Shown: piece by piece, positions 55,101 to 63,704 of the stretch
How the letters are laid out: each line of letters starts with the position of its first letter
Numbering within the stretch: position 1 is the stretch's first letter
Assembly: GCA_905221605.1 (NCBI GenBank)
Contig: CAJNDS010002421.1
Span: forward strand, 266,926-330,925
Length of the DNA: 64,000 nt
Reading direction: 5' to 3'
Source: Symbiodinium natans
Lineage: Eukaryota > Sar > Dinophyceae > Suessiales > Symbiodiniaceae
Notes under the pieces: model-generated
Seen by the model: only the letters and a program-made list of their open reading frames with translations
What the model was told of the DNA's origin: nothing
Database searches by the model: none
Translations under genes and position numbers: made by a program

Positions 55101-58100
55101 GTAGGTTCTGCCCTCCCAAGCGATGCTAGCGCCCAGCTCCCAAACGATTCCCAAGACTCATCGGCCGCGGAGCACTGGGTAGCTCCCCCTTTCCGCCTGC
55201 ATGCGCTGATCCTAAAGCGGCGCTGGCGGCCAGACATGCCCTAAACCCAAAGCCCCTAAACCCTAAACCCTGACCCTAAACCCTAAACCCTAAACCCTAA
55301 ACCCTAAACCCTGAATACACCCCTCAATGAAAGGAATATGCTCTGCTAAGTCTTCCTACCTGGTTCTGGCTACCCTCCAGAAATGCCCTGCTTCGCGGCT
55401 CAGAAGCCTAGCAAGCTCAACATCCATAAATCCTAAACCCTAAACCCTAACACCCTAAGACCAAAAAAGCCTAAAGCCTAAAACCTAAAACCCTTGGATG
55501 GGTTCTGAGTGCTTCGCCAGGCCAAGAAGTTGGCCTCGCGCGTTCTCAGGCTCGCCGCGCCGCAGCACTTTTAGGGGTTTTGAGGGTTTTTTGGGGGTTT
55601 GGGGTTTAGGGTTTAGGGTTGAGGGTTTAGGGTTTAGGGTTTAGGGTTTAGGGGTGCATTCAAAGCGCTGGAGCTTGCCTGACGCTTGCAGAGCCACCTT
55701 TTGCTTGGAGGCTGGAGGGTGCCTTGGAGGAGCAGCACTCCAATGTGGAGGCCCCTGGGGGACTTTGGGTTTAGGGTTTAGGGTTTAGGGTTTAGGGTTT
55801 AGGGTTTAGGGTTTAGGGTTTAGGGGCTCAACGAATCTTCGAAGCCTTGTGGTCCACAATGCATAGAATTTTGGGGAGTTTGCGAACGTGGGCGTGGCTA
55901 TTTGGGTTTCGGGTTTGGGGTTTAGGTTTCAACCCAAATGGTTCAATACAGTCAATGCGAGCAATATTTCTCGACACAACCGCCGCTTTGAATTGACCGC
56001 CAAATGAGGGTTTACGATATTCGGGGTCTATATTAGGGGTCCCGTATTTTCGTTACCCCCAAATAGGAGTAGGAATAGAACAAGTAGGAGGAATAGTAGC
56101 AATAATCTGAGGAATAGCAACAGTAAGCATGATTCAGAAGCAACTGATGAAATAGCCGTAGTTGTCGTCATCGTGATAACCGCATACCGTATAAACGTGG
56201 AAGAGGATTGGGGCAATCCATGGGCAGGACGCCAGCACCGGCATCGTCCAGCTCCACGCGCGGCTGGAAGAGTTGGAGGAGCTAGGGATCAAGCTCCTTC
56301 AGCCCTAAACCCTAACCCCCAAACCTAAACACATCAAGTTGACATTCGGCCCTTACTCCGGGTGTAGAAGTTCATGTTTTCGCTCTCCGGCATGTGTTAA
56401 GGGTTTAGGGCTTAGGGTTTAGGGTAGCCATGGAGCCCGAGACTCTCTAGCAGAGAATCTCAGACAGTATCCCACCCCAAGCAATCCGCAACAGAGCCTC
56501 CCTTGATTGGCCCAGAGAATCCCTCGCCATGGAGTACTCACCCCTCCCAGAAAATCCCAAACAGAGTAGTGCCCACCCCCAGTAGGAATCCCGCATGCTA
56601 AGCCCAAACCCTAAACCCGAAACCCGAAACCCTAAGGCCCAAACCCTAAACCCTAAACCCTCAGCCCTCACCCCTCAACCCCAAACCCTAAACCCTAAAC
56701 CCTAAACCCTAAACCCTAAACCCTAAACCCTAAACCCAAAACCCTAAACCCTAAACCCTAAGCCCTAAACCCTAAACCCTAAACCCTAAACCCTAAACCC
56801 TAAAAACCCTAAACCCTAACCCTAAAACCCTAAACCCTAAACCCTAAACCCTAAACCCTAAACCCTAACCCTAAACCCTAAACCCTAAACCCTAAACCCT
56901 AAACCCTAAACCCTAAACCCTAAACCCCAACCCTAAGTTTTTGGGCAGGAGAGCCATCAGCTCCGGCATGCTCAGCATGATGAAGCATTCGGTGCCCACG
57001 CAGAGAGGCTGCGCGTTCGGGAGGCCCCCGTGTGGGCTTCGGTAGGGTTCGGGGATTTGAGAGAGACGGTAAAGCCCTACCGACCTACACCGTCTCACGC
57101 CTTTAACGGCCGTAGACACCCCTTCAGCACTCAGCAACCCAATAAAGCCGACTAAAGACGCCCTAGACCCCCAAACCCCAAACCTCAAACCTTAAACCCT
57201 GAAGCCCCAATCCTGAACCCTAAACCCCAAACCCTACACCCCAAATCCCTAAACCCCAAACCCCAAACTCTAAACCCTAAACCCCAAACCCCAAACCCTA
57301 AACCCCAAACCCTAAACCCCAGGCCGAGGCGGGCGCCGCCCAGTCAGCCCTTGAGCTGCGCCTCCACGACGCGGAGGCGCAGGTGCAGGCCTGGCCACAA
57401 GGGTTTTGGGGTTCTTAGGGGGGGTTTGGGGTTTAGGGTGTAGGGCCGTAGGGTTTGGGGTTTGGGGTTTGGGGTTTGGGGGTTTTGGGGGTTGGGGCGT
57501 AGGGCTTCGGGTTAGGGTTTGGGGTTTGGGGTTTAGGGTTTCGGGTTTCGGGTTTAGTGTTTAGGGTTTCGGGTTTAGGGTTGGAGGTTCATGGGTACTT
57601 GTAAGTAGGGTCATAAGTCCAACTAATTGAGGTCATAACCACAATGAGTTGCCCTACTTAGAAAGGGGTTTTGGGGGTTAGGGTTTCGGGTTTAGGGTTT
57701 AAGGTTTGGGATTTAGGGTTTAAGGTTTGGGGGTGTGGGGTTCAGCGGTTTGGGTTTTAAGGTTTGGGGTTTGGGGATGCGGTTTGAGGTTTAGGGTTTG
57801 GGGTTTAGGGTTAGTTTTTTTGGGGTTTAGGGTTTCGGGTTGTGGGGTTTGTGCGTTGGCATAAACACAACGTGCGCCCTTTCACTCCTTACCAACCATT
57901 GTATTAACGCAAAAGGAAAAGACGAGCGTTATCCAGACCAGGCGTGAATAGGGTCTAGGGTCTCAAGGGCCAGTAATAAAAAGATCGTGCGAGCGAAGCA
58001 TGCTTTTAATGCCTTTATTCACATATTATTGTTACTGAGGTTCTCTTGACCAGCTAGCCGGTACATGTGAGTCAGTACGTATTAGACATGAACTAGTTCA

Positions 58101-61100
58101 GTTCAAAGAACGACTAACAGAGCCAATAAAATGCCAGAGCCAAGGGCCTTGCAGCCGTTGGGCCGGTTCATGGTTTAGGGTTTAGGGTTTTGGGCTTAGG
58201 GTTTAGGGTTTAGGGCTTGGGGTGGAAGGTGTTTGGGCCCAAACGTATTGTTTTCGGGCATCTTTGCAGGTGTTTCAGCGTCGAGGTTTGGTCGGGTGGA
58301 GGTCTGTTGCAAAAAAAACCTACAGACAACCTATAAACAACCCAATAAAACCTTATACAGCCCTCCAAACCTAAAGCCCTCCAAACCTTAAACAACCCAA
58401 TAAAACCCTATAAAGCCCTCCAAACCTAAAGTCCTCCAAACCTTAAACAACCCAATAAAACCCTATACAGCCCTCTCTAACCTTGGAGAGAGTCTCTCTG
58501 AGGCCGCCGTGCAGAAGCTGGACCTTCTAACGCAGGCCAGTGCCGGGGCCTAGACCTGCGTTAAGCCCGCAGCCCTCGACCATGGGTTAAGACCCTAAAC
58601 CTAAACCCTAAACCCTAAACCCTAAACCCTAAACCCTAAACCCTAAACCCTAAACCCTAAACCCTAAACCCTAAACCCTAAACCCTAAACCTTAAACCCT
58701 GAACCCTGAACCCTGAACCCTGAACCCTGAACCCTAAACCCTAAACCCTAAACCCTACACTGGCCCTGAACCGTTAACCCCCAAAACCCTTAACCCCAGC
58801 CCTAAACATCAACCATGAAAACTCTGAGTCCTCAACCTAAATGCTGAATCCTAAACCGAAACCCCAAACCAGAATCCATCAACAGCCTCCAACCACTCAG
58901 CTAGCCGCTAGGAGCAAAAGGCTCTGATGGAGGGTTCCGGGGTGTTGGGGTTTTGGGGCTGAGGTCAATACTATTTGTTTAAGAACCACCCAAACGTTAC
59001 AAACTATTCTTCCGTATAAGGGTACTATAGGGATTGTTCATTTGTTGGTGGGTCTGAAGCAAATAGTAGGCGGTCAGAGATTCAGTGGCTTAGGGGCGTA
59101 GAGTTGCAGGCTTTCGTGTTTCAGGGCTATGCTGTTACCTTGTACACCCTGAACTCCGAACCCGCAACTTGGGATGTTTCCCCTAAGAATGCCAGACCTT
59201 AATGGGGATTATGATCGGGGGTTACTGGAATCCAAATTAAGGACTGTTAGAAAACCATCAACCCTAAACCCTAAACCCTAAACCCTAAACCCTAAACCCT
59301 AAACTCGAAGAGGCGCATGAGGTAAAACATTGATGAGGTGCCCCTTTGGCCTTCGGAACACGAGCAGGGGAGCTAGATATTTCCTTCGCTGAAACCCTGG
59401 TATTCTTCGATATTTTGCTGAAATCCATTTCTCAAACCTTTTATTATTTGAAAGCTGTAGGGTTGTCGGGCGTAGACTGTAGGGATGAGGGATTTGGAAA
59501 TTTATTGTCGCCAAAGCTCTTGGAAACATTGGCGAGAGTTGTTTGCGATTAGCTTGGGGCCCCGGGGGCTTGCCCGAAACCAGGAAAAAACATAGCTTTT
59601 TCTAGTTTTTTCTAGCTTTTTCTAGCTTTGGGGCCCCGGGGGCTTGCCCGAAAACCGGGAAAAACATAGCTTTTTCTAGCTTTCTCTGGTTTTTTCTAGC
59701 TTTTGCTAGCTTTTTCTAGCTTTTGCTAGCCTTGCCTAGCCTTCTCTAGCCTTTCGTAGCAGATCGGGGCCCGATTCCAGGAAGGATTTAGCGAGCCGTC
59801 TGAAGACAGGAATGTCGTAGCAAGGTGGATGGCCAGCAAAAAAAAGTCAAAGCCCACTTCTGATTGCCAGGAATCAGTATTGTATGAATGCGTAGATTTT
59901 GAGGCCGATGCCAGTAAGTAACACCCAAACCTGAGTCGCCGACAGGTACAATTTCTGATTAGATTTGATGGAAAAAGCAAGCTGTAGTTTCCTGCCGGCA
60001 TCTTCTGTACAGGCCCTTCAAAGGCATGCTTCACCCCAGGAAATTCGTAGCTTATCTTAGCTCATCTTAGCTTATATTAGCTTCTCCTAGCTTTGCCTAG
60101 CTTTCTCAGGTTTCCTTCAGTTTTCAGTGGAACGCTTTGGAATTCTAGATTTTTCCGGTAATCCAAAGACGAGCCTGATCATTGTTTTACCTCATGTGTT
60201 CTTATGATAAACCCTAAACCCTAAACCCTAAACCCTAAACCCTAAACCCTAAACCTCCCTTGCAAACCAGGAGACCAACGACTTCCGCTCCCGGCTGGAG
60301 GTGCAGGAGGAGAAGGGGCGATCCCTGCGTACTTTGCAGGTGCGATCCCTGAGGAATGTGGGGTTGTTGGGAGCTGGGCTTTAGGCCATGGTAGGTCGTT
60401 CAGGGTTAGGAAGTTTGGGCCTATCTTGAGAGGCTTCCGTGCTTAAAGGTTGTGGAGTTGATAGCTGGGCTTAGAGAGAGCTCTGTACAGGGATTCTTTG
60501 CCTTTTTGAAGGTGCAACTCCTGCTCAAACACCAGCACCGCTGCCTAATTTCCAGGGTGCAAGCGGGGTTTGAGTAGGGCAACCCTAAACCCTAAACTAG
60601 GCTGTGGAGTTGTGGGCAAGGATACGAAGGACGAGCAGTTCCGCGCCCTTGTGGACAGAGTGGAAAGAGCCGCCAGTCTGCATCTTCGCCCCACGACACG
60701 GCAGGTTTGGGGTTTGGGGTGGTTTGGGGTTTAGGGTTTAGGGTTTAGGGTTTAGGGTTTAGGGTTTAGGGCTTAGGGTTTAGGGTTTAGGGTTTAGGGT
60801 CTAGGATTTGGGGACTTTGGGGGCTTTGGGGTTCATCCTACGCCTCAAGCCCTTGCACTTGTTACACAAGGATCACTGAGCCCGTTGTAACCCCCAAATC
60901 CCTTACTCAAATCAAAGTCCTCGGACCCGAAACCCTAAAGCCACCAACCCTACAGTCGAAGCAAAGAAGAAAGGCAAAATTCTTCACCCTATGCTTCCAA
61001 CCGCCTTGACAAACCAGGTCGCCGCCCGAGAACGATGTTTTACCCCTTGGTTCGTGAACCGTGGTTGACCCACCTCACTTTGCCCCTTCCAAAAGCACGC

Positions 61101-63512
61101 CTGGAGCAGAAACCTGCTGACCCGAACCACCAAGCTTCTTCACTTCTACGCTTTCAAGCCCGGCTGGCCGCAACTACCCAAATGTACCCCAGGGTCGGTT
61201 GAGCCCAGAACCCGAACCACGCGAAATCACCCTCCCGGCTCACGCTTGCTCATGCTCGGCTCGCCTTTTGCGCACTGAACATTAAAAGGGCAGTGCTAAA
61301 GAAAGATCCACACAGAGCGACGGGTGAACGGGACCATTCTCATGTCAAGCAACAGTGTCGGATCGCTGCAAACATGTGATGCACGTGATGCCAGGTGGTT
61401 CCGATGGGGCTGAAACGGGTCGGTCGGAATTAAGACTGAGTAGTTCGCAACCACCCAGAACAACCAGGTCGAAGAAGCTTAGGGTTTAGTGTTTAGGGTT
61501 TAGGGTTTAGGGTTTAGGGTTTAGGGTTTAGGGGTCACTGAGTCCGTCCAAGGACAACCTGGAAGGCAGGGTGCGAGCCTTGCAGACCCGGATCCAGGCA
61601 GTCCCTCCTAACCCGAGGGCTTCCTTTCTCCGGTTTCGGGGCTTCCTGGGCTGTGGGGTTTAGGGTTTAGGGTTTAGGGTTTAGGGTTTAGGGTTTAGGG
61701 TTTAGGGTTTAGGGTTTAGGGTTTAGGGTTTAGGGTTTAGGGTTCAGGGTTCAGGGTTTAGGGAGGGCGCAAGTATCGCCAAGCTCGGCTGTACCCTACA
61801 CCCCAGTTGCACGAAACCGACAACCCGAAACCCACCCTAAACCCGAAACCCTAAACCCCAAACCCTAAACCCTAAACCCCAAACCCTAAACCCTAAACAC
61901 TAAACCCTAAACCCTAAACCCTAAACCCTGAAAAGCCACCCGAAACCCGATCGTGGCCGAAGCCGGCTGAGATGGCAGGAGATGGACAGCTCCGGTGTCC
62001 AGGTGGCGGAGCAACTCCAGATACTCCGACAAGGTGTAGAGAGGCCCTGGGGTTTAGGGTTTAGGGTTTAGGGTTTAGGGTTTAGGGTTTAGGGTTTAGG
62101 GTTTAAGGTTTAGGGGTTGGGGCTGCACTACTAGCTAGGATTCATGGTTCAAGGGTTTAGGGGCTTGCTTCGGGCTTCGGGGTCAGGGTTCAGGGTTTAG
62201 GGTTCAGACTGCAGGGTTGGTTGCGGGTGAAGAGGAGCTCCAAAGCCCTGAGCCCTAAACCACGCGCATTCTAGGGCCTGGGGTTTAGGGTTTAGGGTTG
62301 AGGGTATGCCCCACAGACCCCACAGCCCTCACAGATCCCGGACCAAAGTCTACTTCTGGCACTTTGCAGGCAGGAGCAGAATCAGCAGTACCAGCTGAGC
62401 CGGTTGCCGAGTCCCAGGCGCCTGAAGGGGGGGCGGGGCAGTCGGGTGGGTGGAGGGGGTGTGGGAAACCTCAAACCCTATACCTTCACCCCCAATTAAG
62501 AACCCCCCCCCCCCCCCATGTTTTCAAAGGTCGAGCCCTTTAAGGCTTGGAATGCGTACTCCTGGAAGCTTAGAAAGCCCTAAACCATGACGAACTCCAT
62601 ATACATTCCTAATTAAACTGTAGACCCGAAGCCCAAAAAGCCGAAAAACCCCAAAACCCTAAACCCTAAAATCCTAAACCCTAAACCCTCAAACCCTCAA
62701 ACCCTAAACCCTAAAAACCCTGAAACTCCTAAGAAACCCAAACAAAGCCATCAAGAGGATGCTTACCACTTCGGAGCCCTCTGAGGCAGGGAGCTGCTGC
62801 TTGAGTTTGGCCGTCTCTCCTTGAAATTCCAGGGTTTAGGGTTTAGGGTTTAGGGTTTAGGGCTGAGGGCTTAGGGTTTAGGATTTAGGGGCTCGGGAGA
62901 AGTCAGCTTACAGGGTCGCACGGGAACAGCAGGGCCCCCAAAACCAAGGGACGGAGAACTGACCAGGGTCGGTTTAGGGGTTTAGGCTTTAGGCTTTAGG
63001 TTTAGGGTTTAGGGTTTAGGGGGTAGGGTTTAGGGTTTTTTGGACAGGGGCCTCAGGCCAGAGAGCCCAACATGCCCCTGAAACCGCCTAAACCCTACAA
63101 CCCCAAAACCCTCTAAACCCTAACGCCCTCATTTTCTAAGGCCCCTGTAACCCGAACCCTAAAACCACCTTAAACCCCAAAACCCCTAACCACACAAAAC
63201 CCGAAGAAACCCCGAGAGCCCCCCAAACGCCGAAAGCCCTAAAACACACTGAAAACCCTAAAGGCCCCCCAAAAACCCTAAAAAGCCCTAAGCCTTCAGA
63301 CCCTAAAGCCCCTGAAACCACCTAAAAAACCGTAAAATATAACCCACCCTAAACCCTAAAACGCAAAAAACCCAAACCCGAAACCCGAAACACTAAACCC
63401 CAAACCCCTAAACCCTAAACCGTAAACCCCAACACACAGGTCGGCGCTAGCTCCAGGGCGCTGCAAAGTCGCGTGGAGAAGCTCGAGGAGCCCCTGGAAA
63501 CCCTGCGAGCAG
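43117..63512 (+). CDS. Large coiled-coil protein gene, telomeric introns
   Basis: Join 43117-43167, 52687-52755, 53681-53730, 54185-54269, 54599-54682, 55521-55549, 55711-55750, 56228-56278, 57323-57388, 58491-58535, 60271-60339, 60621-60704, 61553-61597, 61979-62033, with likely further exons at about 62370-62440 and 63440-63512. From 52687 to 61597 twelve exons give 717 nt in one unbroken frame (239 aa), almost all heptad-like helix rich in Leu, Glu, Gln and Arg. Donors are GT, GC or GA; acceptors AG, mostly followed by G. Such proteins are usually structural or scaffold components; no family is identified. The ends are not in view. Individual boundaries are inferred, and the first exon is linked only by phase across a 9.5-kb intron. 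Confidence 0.65.
43325..43566. repeat. 240-bp direct repeat, copy 1
   Basis: Near-identical to 44099-44338 (about 240 bp, starting GGGTTTAG and ending GGAATGCGGCGGGG). A partial third copy of its left end lies at about 63710-63755. Confidence 0.92.
43770..44095. repeat. 15-bp minisatellite cluster 1
   Basis: Units of CAACCCTGGCGGGGG with variants (CAACCTTGG, CAAATCTGG), lying between the two copies of the 240-bp repeat. Confidence 0.9.
44099..44338. repeat. 240-bp direct repeat, copy 2
   Basis: Second copy of 43325-43566. Confidence 0.92.
44360..44560. repeat. 15-bp minisatellite cluster 2
   Basis: Looser CAACCCTGGCGGGG units following copy 2 of the 240-bp repeat. Confidence 0.85.
44591..44975. 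repeat. ~51-bp tandem repeat
   Basis: About seven units beginning AGGAGGAATTTGTTCTACCT and continuing ATATGAAGGGGT..CCAGAGCTCAGACCTGCC; spacings 51-52 bp near 44771, 44821, 44872, 44924. Multiples of three keep frames open. There is no independent support for coding. Confidence 0.85.
45385..45740. repeat. ~96-bp GC-rich tandem repeat
   Basis: Four units sharing CAAGGCCGGRGGGCGGC and GCCGCACTCGTCGAGGCCG (near 45394, 45488, 45584, 45699). It lies about 250 bp upstream of a plus-strand gene and could be promoter-proximal. Confidence 0.8.
45984..46970 (+). CDS. Unknown gene, two recognised exons
   Basis: An acceptor-like CTTTTTCTCTTTGGTGTAG precedes a frame from about 45984 (first ATG 46002) reading HELVVLDSFWVGLQDEAAS. 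It can be spliced from 46249 (GC donor) to 46346 (after GCGTGAG), continuing RLARLPALERAKLVQEVGLY to about 46970. An acidic patch (SDVDWDAEEDTVDAGGED) is followed by KRRR. The frame stays open to 47444, but beyond 47058 it is antisense to the next gene and probably not coding. No family recognised. Confidence 0.5.
47058..48833 (-). CDS. Intronless gene, unknown 591-aa Lys/Ser-rich protein
   Basis: Uninterrupted frame on the minus strand from ATG (48831-48833) to TGA. The N-terminus is Arg/Gly-rich (MGRGRSGRGSVRGKGKG), followed by a mixed segment (YKFLCKWELRSYPDNQG). Residues about 110-215 are helical. Residues about 250-345 are a basic Lys/Ser/Arg tract (GKKKKKKNARAHKK), typical of nuclear or RNA-associated proteins (inference). 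The last 230 residues are helical with no recognised motif. It lies within an intron of the coiled-coil gene on the opposite strand and converges on the gene ending near 46970. The lack of introns and strand reversal suggest arrival by retroposition or insertion. Confidence 0.75.
   Translation of the reverse strand: MGRGRSGRGSVRGKGKGEAGEKSQYITRVDLYKFLCKWELRSYPDNQGRPLFDPASRLTAEHLRKILDGDCSELLRRPLMGLNLSSASLDSAALFAPKLASSLPQIQAMLEKESLNEAVRYFNLNRDVERDSSASQEMCKVYFKQIQKAARDQGTVIAEAAEAAAAVYTGLVALLELAAVSEDIRWWASKVPEVKKQTKHVQAWLAHPKEEDRLFKALAHGIKADEKKNMRRERTFGQLDAEAAGSSSSTPLSVINDSDSISTDSSSALSGKKKKKKNARAHKKSNEVKHKKHRKTEKKAKERDASDPKAKRARRHTKKTSSSSDSPSRSVRQKQRKVEHGSDSTSAEAVPAAVAVLPPFRDIWPLAEIQAFETKAQELATAADSAELAVKDKIGLLKCLPVEVQTLVLERAGLRSTAEDDVLQANAERVSKHITEMVREARLAWIQAAIHEDSSKGKSNVLLLPEKDVWDRMQVGTLPEPDRAKWTTEDEVDEARAELLKAVWSKEAVLRNYERTLEFAEKYQTREPKKDAVRAFLALFKEETLQLFALPSLQKFEKRKAPTWTTYCSVAYTLAWLVFKAHCDADFSDTP
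49028..49156. repeat. TA/CT microsatellite
   Basis: (TA)n, (CT)n and TATTTATT runs upstream of the minus-strand gene. No promoter motif is claimed. Confidence 0.95.
49310..50225. repeat. 15-bp minisatellite, diverged part
   Basis: Irregular CAACCCTGGCGGGG units mixed with dispersed blocks (CTTCATAGAGAAGGACGACG; CCCGCTGGTAGGGGCCACCA). Confidence 0.88.
50226..51715. repeat. 15-bp minisatellite CAACCCTGGCGGGGG, main array
   Basis: Dozens of tandem 15-bp units. The length is five codons, so all six frames stay open for long distances: NPGGG, ATLAG and QPWRG on plus, and PARVA, RQGCP and PPGLP on minus. None has independent coding support. Confidence 0.92.
51716..52686. other. Stretch between the minisatellite and coiled-coil exon ii
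   Basis: Return of telomeric repeats (51745-51760, 51905-51965, 52285-52312, 52595-52680), a degenerate inverted segment around 52080-52200 with poly(C)/poly(A), and unique sequence. No gene is supported. Confidence 0.55.
52687..52755 (+). CDS. Coiled-coil gene exon ii
   Basis: 69 nt after CCGTTGAG. Encodes AKVSTFETVQPKFDRRIAEL and three more residues; GC donor (GCAAGG). Confidence 0.6.
53181..53664. mobile_element. MITE-like element family A, copy 4, enclosing a telomeric array
   Basis: The left end TGGGATGTTCACCCTTATAC with AACAGTCCTTAA faces GTATAAAGGGGGAACATCCC on the right. Between them lies a CCCTAAA array (53488-53620). The right end stops 16 bases before the acceptor of exon iii. 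Confidence 0.6.
53488..53625. repeat. CCCTAAA array
   Basis: About 18 units inside the preceding element and intron. Confidence 0.95.
53681..53730 (+). CDS. Coiled-coil gene exon iii
   Basis: After ATTTCGCAG. Encodes VKGLSDEMQSQPDTRD plus CT; GC donor chosen so that G of the next exon completes Leu. Confidence 0.55.
54185..54269 (+). CDS. Coiled-coil gene exon iv
   Basis: 85 nt after CCCCTGAG. Encodes LRRVDQIDSRLWEWRHQLEE and on to GRLSE; GT donor (GTGGGG). Confidence 0.65.
54599..54682 (+). CDS. Coiled-coil gene exon v
   Basis: 84 nt, phase 0, after CCCATCAG. Encodes VEQTLQQTASQQRITKASAE and eight more residues; the donor is GTTTGGGG of the array. Confidence 0.6.
55521..55549 (+). CDS. 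Coiled-coil gene exon vi (microexon)
   Basis: After GCTTCGCCAG. Encodes AKKLASRVL plus AG; GC donor. A second frame is open, but this one keeps phase. Confidence 0.5.
55711..55750 (+). CDS. Coiled-coil gene exon vii
   Basis: After GCTTGGAG. Encodes LEGALEEQHSNVE; GC donor (GCCCCT). Confidence 0.5.
56228..56278 (+). CDS. Coiled-coil gene exon viii
   Basis: After ATGGGCAG. Encodes DASTGIVQLHARLEELE; GA donor. The open frame continues a further 8 residues, so the end may be later. Confidence 0.58.
56650..56935. repeat. CCCTAAA array
   Basis: Nearly 40 units with few changes, in the intron before exon ix. Confidence 0.95.
57323..57388 (+). CDS. Coiled-coil gene exon ix
   Basis: 66 nt; the acceptor CCCCAG is a one-step variant of the array. 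Encodes AEAGAAQSALELRLHDAEAQ and VQ; GC donor (GCCTGG). Confidence 0.68.
57581..57662. mobile_element. MITE-like element family B, copy 5 (degenerate)
   Basis: GGTTCATGGGTACTTGTAAG then TAGGGTCATAAGTCC, ending TTGCCCTACTTA. The outer right end is lost. Confidence 0.5.
58336..58480. repeat. 55-bp tandem repeat, ~2.6 copies
   Basis: Units begin AACAACCCAATAAAACC at 58336, 58391 and 58446, exactly 55 bp apart. Confidence 0.92.
58491..58535 (+). CDS. Coiled-coil gene exon x
   Basis: 45 nt after TTGGAGAG. Encodes SLSEAAVQKLDLLTQ; GC donor (GCCAGT). Confidence 0.58.
59168..59258. mobile_element. MITE-like element family A, copy 5
   Basis: CTTGGGATGTTTCCCCTAAG on the left, AAATTAAGGACTGTTAGAAA on the right, with core GGGGATTATGATCGGGGG as in copy 2. 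Confidence 0.6.
59554..60115. repeat. TAGCTTTTTC-rich repeat block with a 75-bp duplication
   Basis: CTTGGGGCCCCGGGGGCTTG followed by CCCGAAA and ACATAGCTTTTTCTAG occurs twice (about 59554 and 59629). Runs of TAGCTTTTTC-type units reappear as TAGCTTATCT and TAGCTTTGCC at 60045-60105, bracketing about 290 bp of unique DNA. Confidence 0.75.
60271..60339 (+). CDS. Coiled-coil gene exon xi
   Basis: 69 nt after GCAAACCAG. Encodes ETNDFRSRLEVQEEKGRSLR and TLQ; GT donor (GTGCGA). Confidence 0.7.
60621..60704 (+). CDS. Coiled-coil gene exon xii
   Basis: 84 nt after GTGGGCAAG. Encodes DTKDEQFRALVDRVERAASL and eight more residues; the donor is GTTTGGGG of the array. Confidence 0.65.
61553..61597 (+). 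CDS. Coiled-coil gene exon xiii
   Basis: 45 nt after CCGTCCAAG. Encodes DNLEGRVRALQTRIQ; GC donor (GCAGTC). Confidence 0.65.
61665..61752. repeat. TTTAGGG array
   Basis: About 12 perfect G-rich units after exon xiii. Confidence 0.95.
61979..62033 (+). CDS. Coiled-coil gene exon xiv
   Basis: After GATGGCAG. Encodes EMDSSGVQVAEQLQILRQ; GT donor (GTGTAG) in phase 1. Confidence 0.6.
62370..62440 (+). CDS. Coiled-coil gene candidate exon xv
   Basis: After ACTTTGCAG. Two frames are open: QEQNQQYQLSRLPSPRR and AGAESAVPAEPVAESQAPEG. The correct one cannot be fixed from phase alone. Confidence 0.4.
63440..63512 (+). CDS. Coiled-coil gene exon xvi
   Basis: After AACACACAG. Encodes VGASSRALQSRVEKLEEPLE and TLRA; GC donor (GCTTAGGG) formed by a telomere-like unit. 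Confidence 0.62.
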
Positions 63513-63704
63513 GCTTAGGGTTTAGGATTTAGGGTTTAGGATTTAGGGGTTTCAGGGTTTTAGGGTTTTAGGGTTTAGGGTGGGTTTTAGGGTTTAGAGT
63601 TTAGGGCGTCTCACAGTGCCATGGCGCGACCCCCCCCATGAAGTGGTCGTGCATGGGTCGCACCACCGTGGACCCCGCCCGCAACCACCCAGAACCAAAC
63701 CTTT

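Larger units (their letters stand above)
57389..58490. other. Intron between coiled-coil exons ix and x
   Basis: G-rich variants to 57850, family B copy 5, a 300-bp unique segment (57850-58160) without recognised coding, and a 55-bp tandem repeat near the 3' end. Confidence 0.55.
58536..60270. other. Intron between coiled-coil exons x and xi
   Basis: CCCTAAA arrays (58605-58755, 59250-59305, 60205-60255), a family A element and an unusual TAGC-rich block (59554-60115). Short frames near 59346-59552 and 59726-60034 have no recognised motif. Confidence 0.55.
340..63590. repeat. Dispersed interstitial telomere-type repeats (TTTAGGG/CCCTAAA)
   Basis: Arrays of the 7-mer and its variants (TTTGGGG, TTTCGGG, TTCAGGG, CCCCTAAA and others) recur every few hundred bases in both orientations through nearly the whole window, except inside the LINE, the 26.1-27.1 kb gene and 43.4-51.7 kb. 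Many arrays lie in introns. Where one intron has both orientations, the G-rich strand often comes first and the C-rich last, so the transcript could fold back on itself. TTTAGGG is the telomere unit of plants and many algae, including dinoflagellates. The constant interleaving with exons argues against this being a chromosome end. Confidence 0.95.

Noticed and set aside
340-63590. The window as a chromosome end (telomere)
   Set aside because: Arrays are short, occur in both orientations and alternate with exons over 63 kb. A true end would be one long array of a single orientation.
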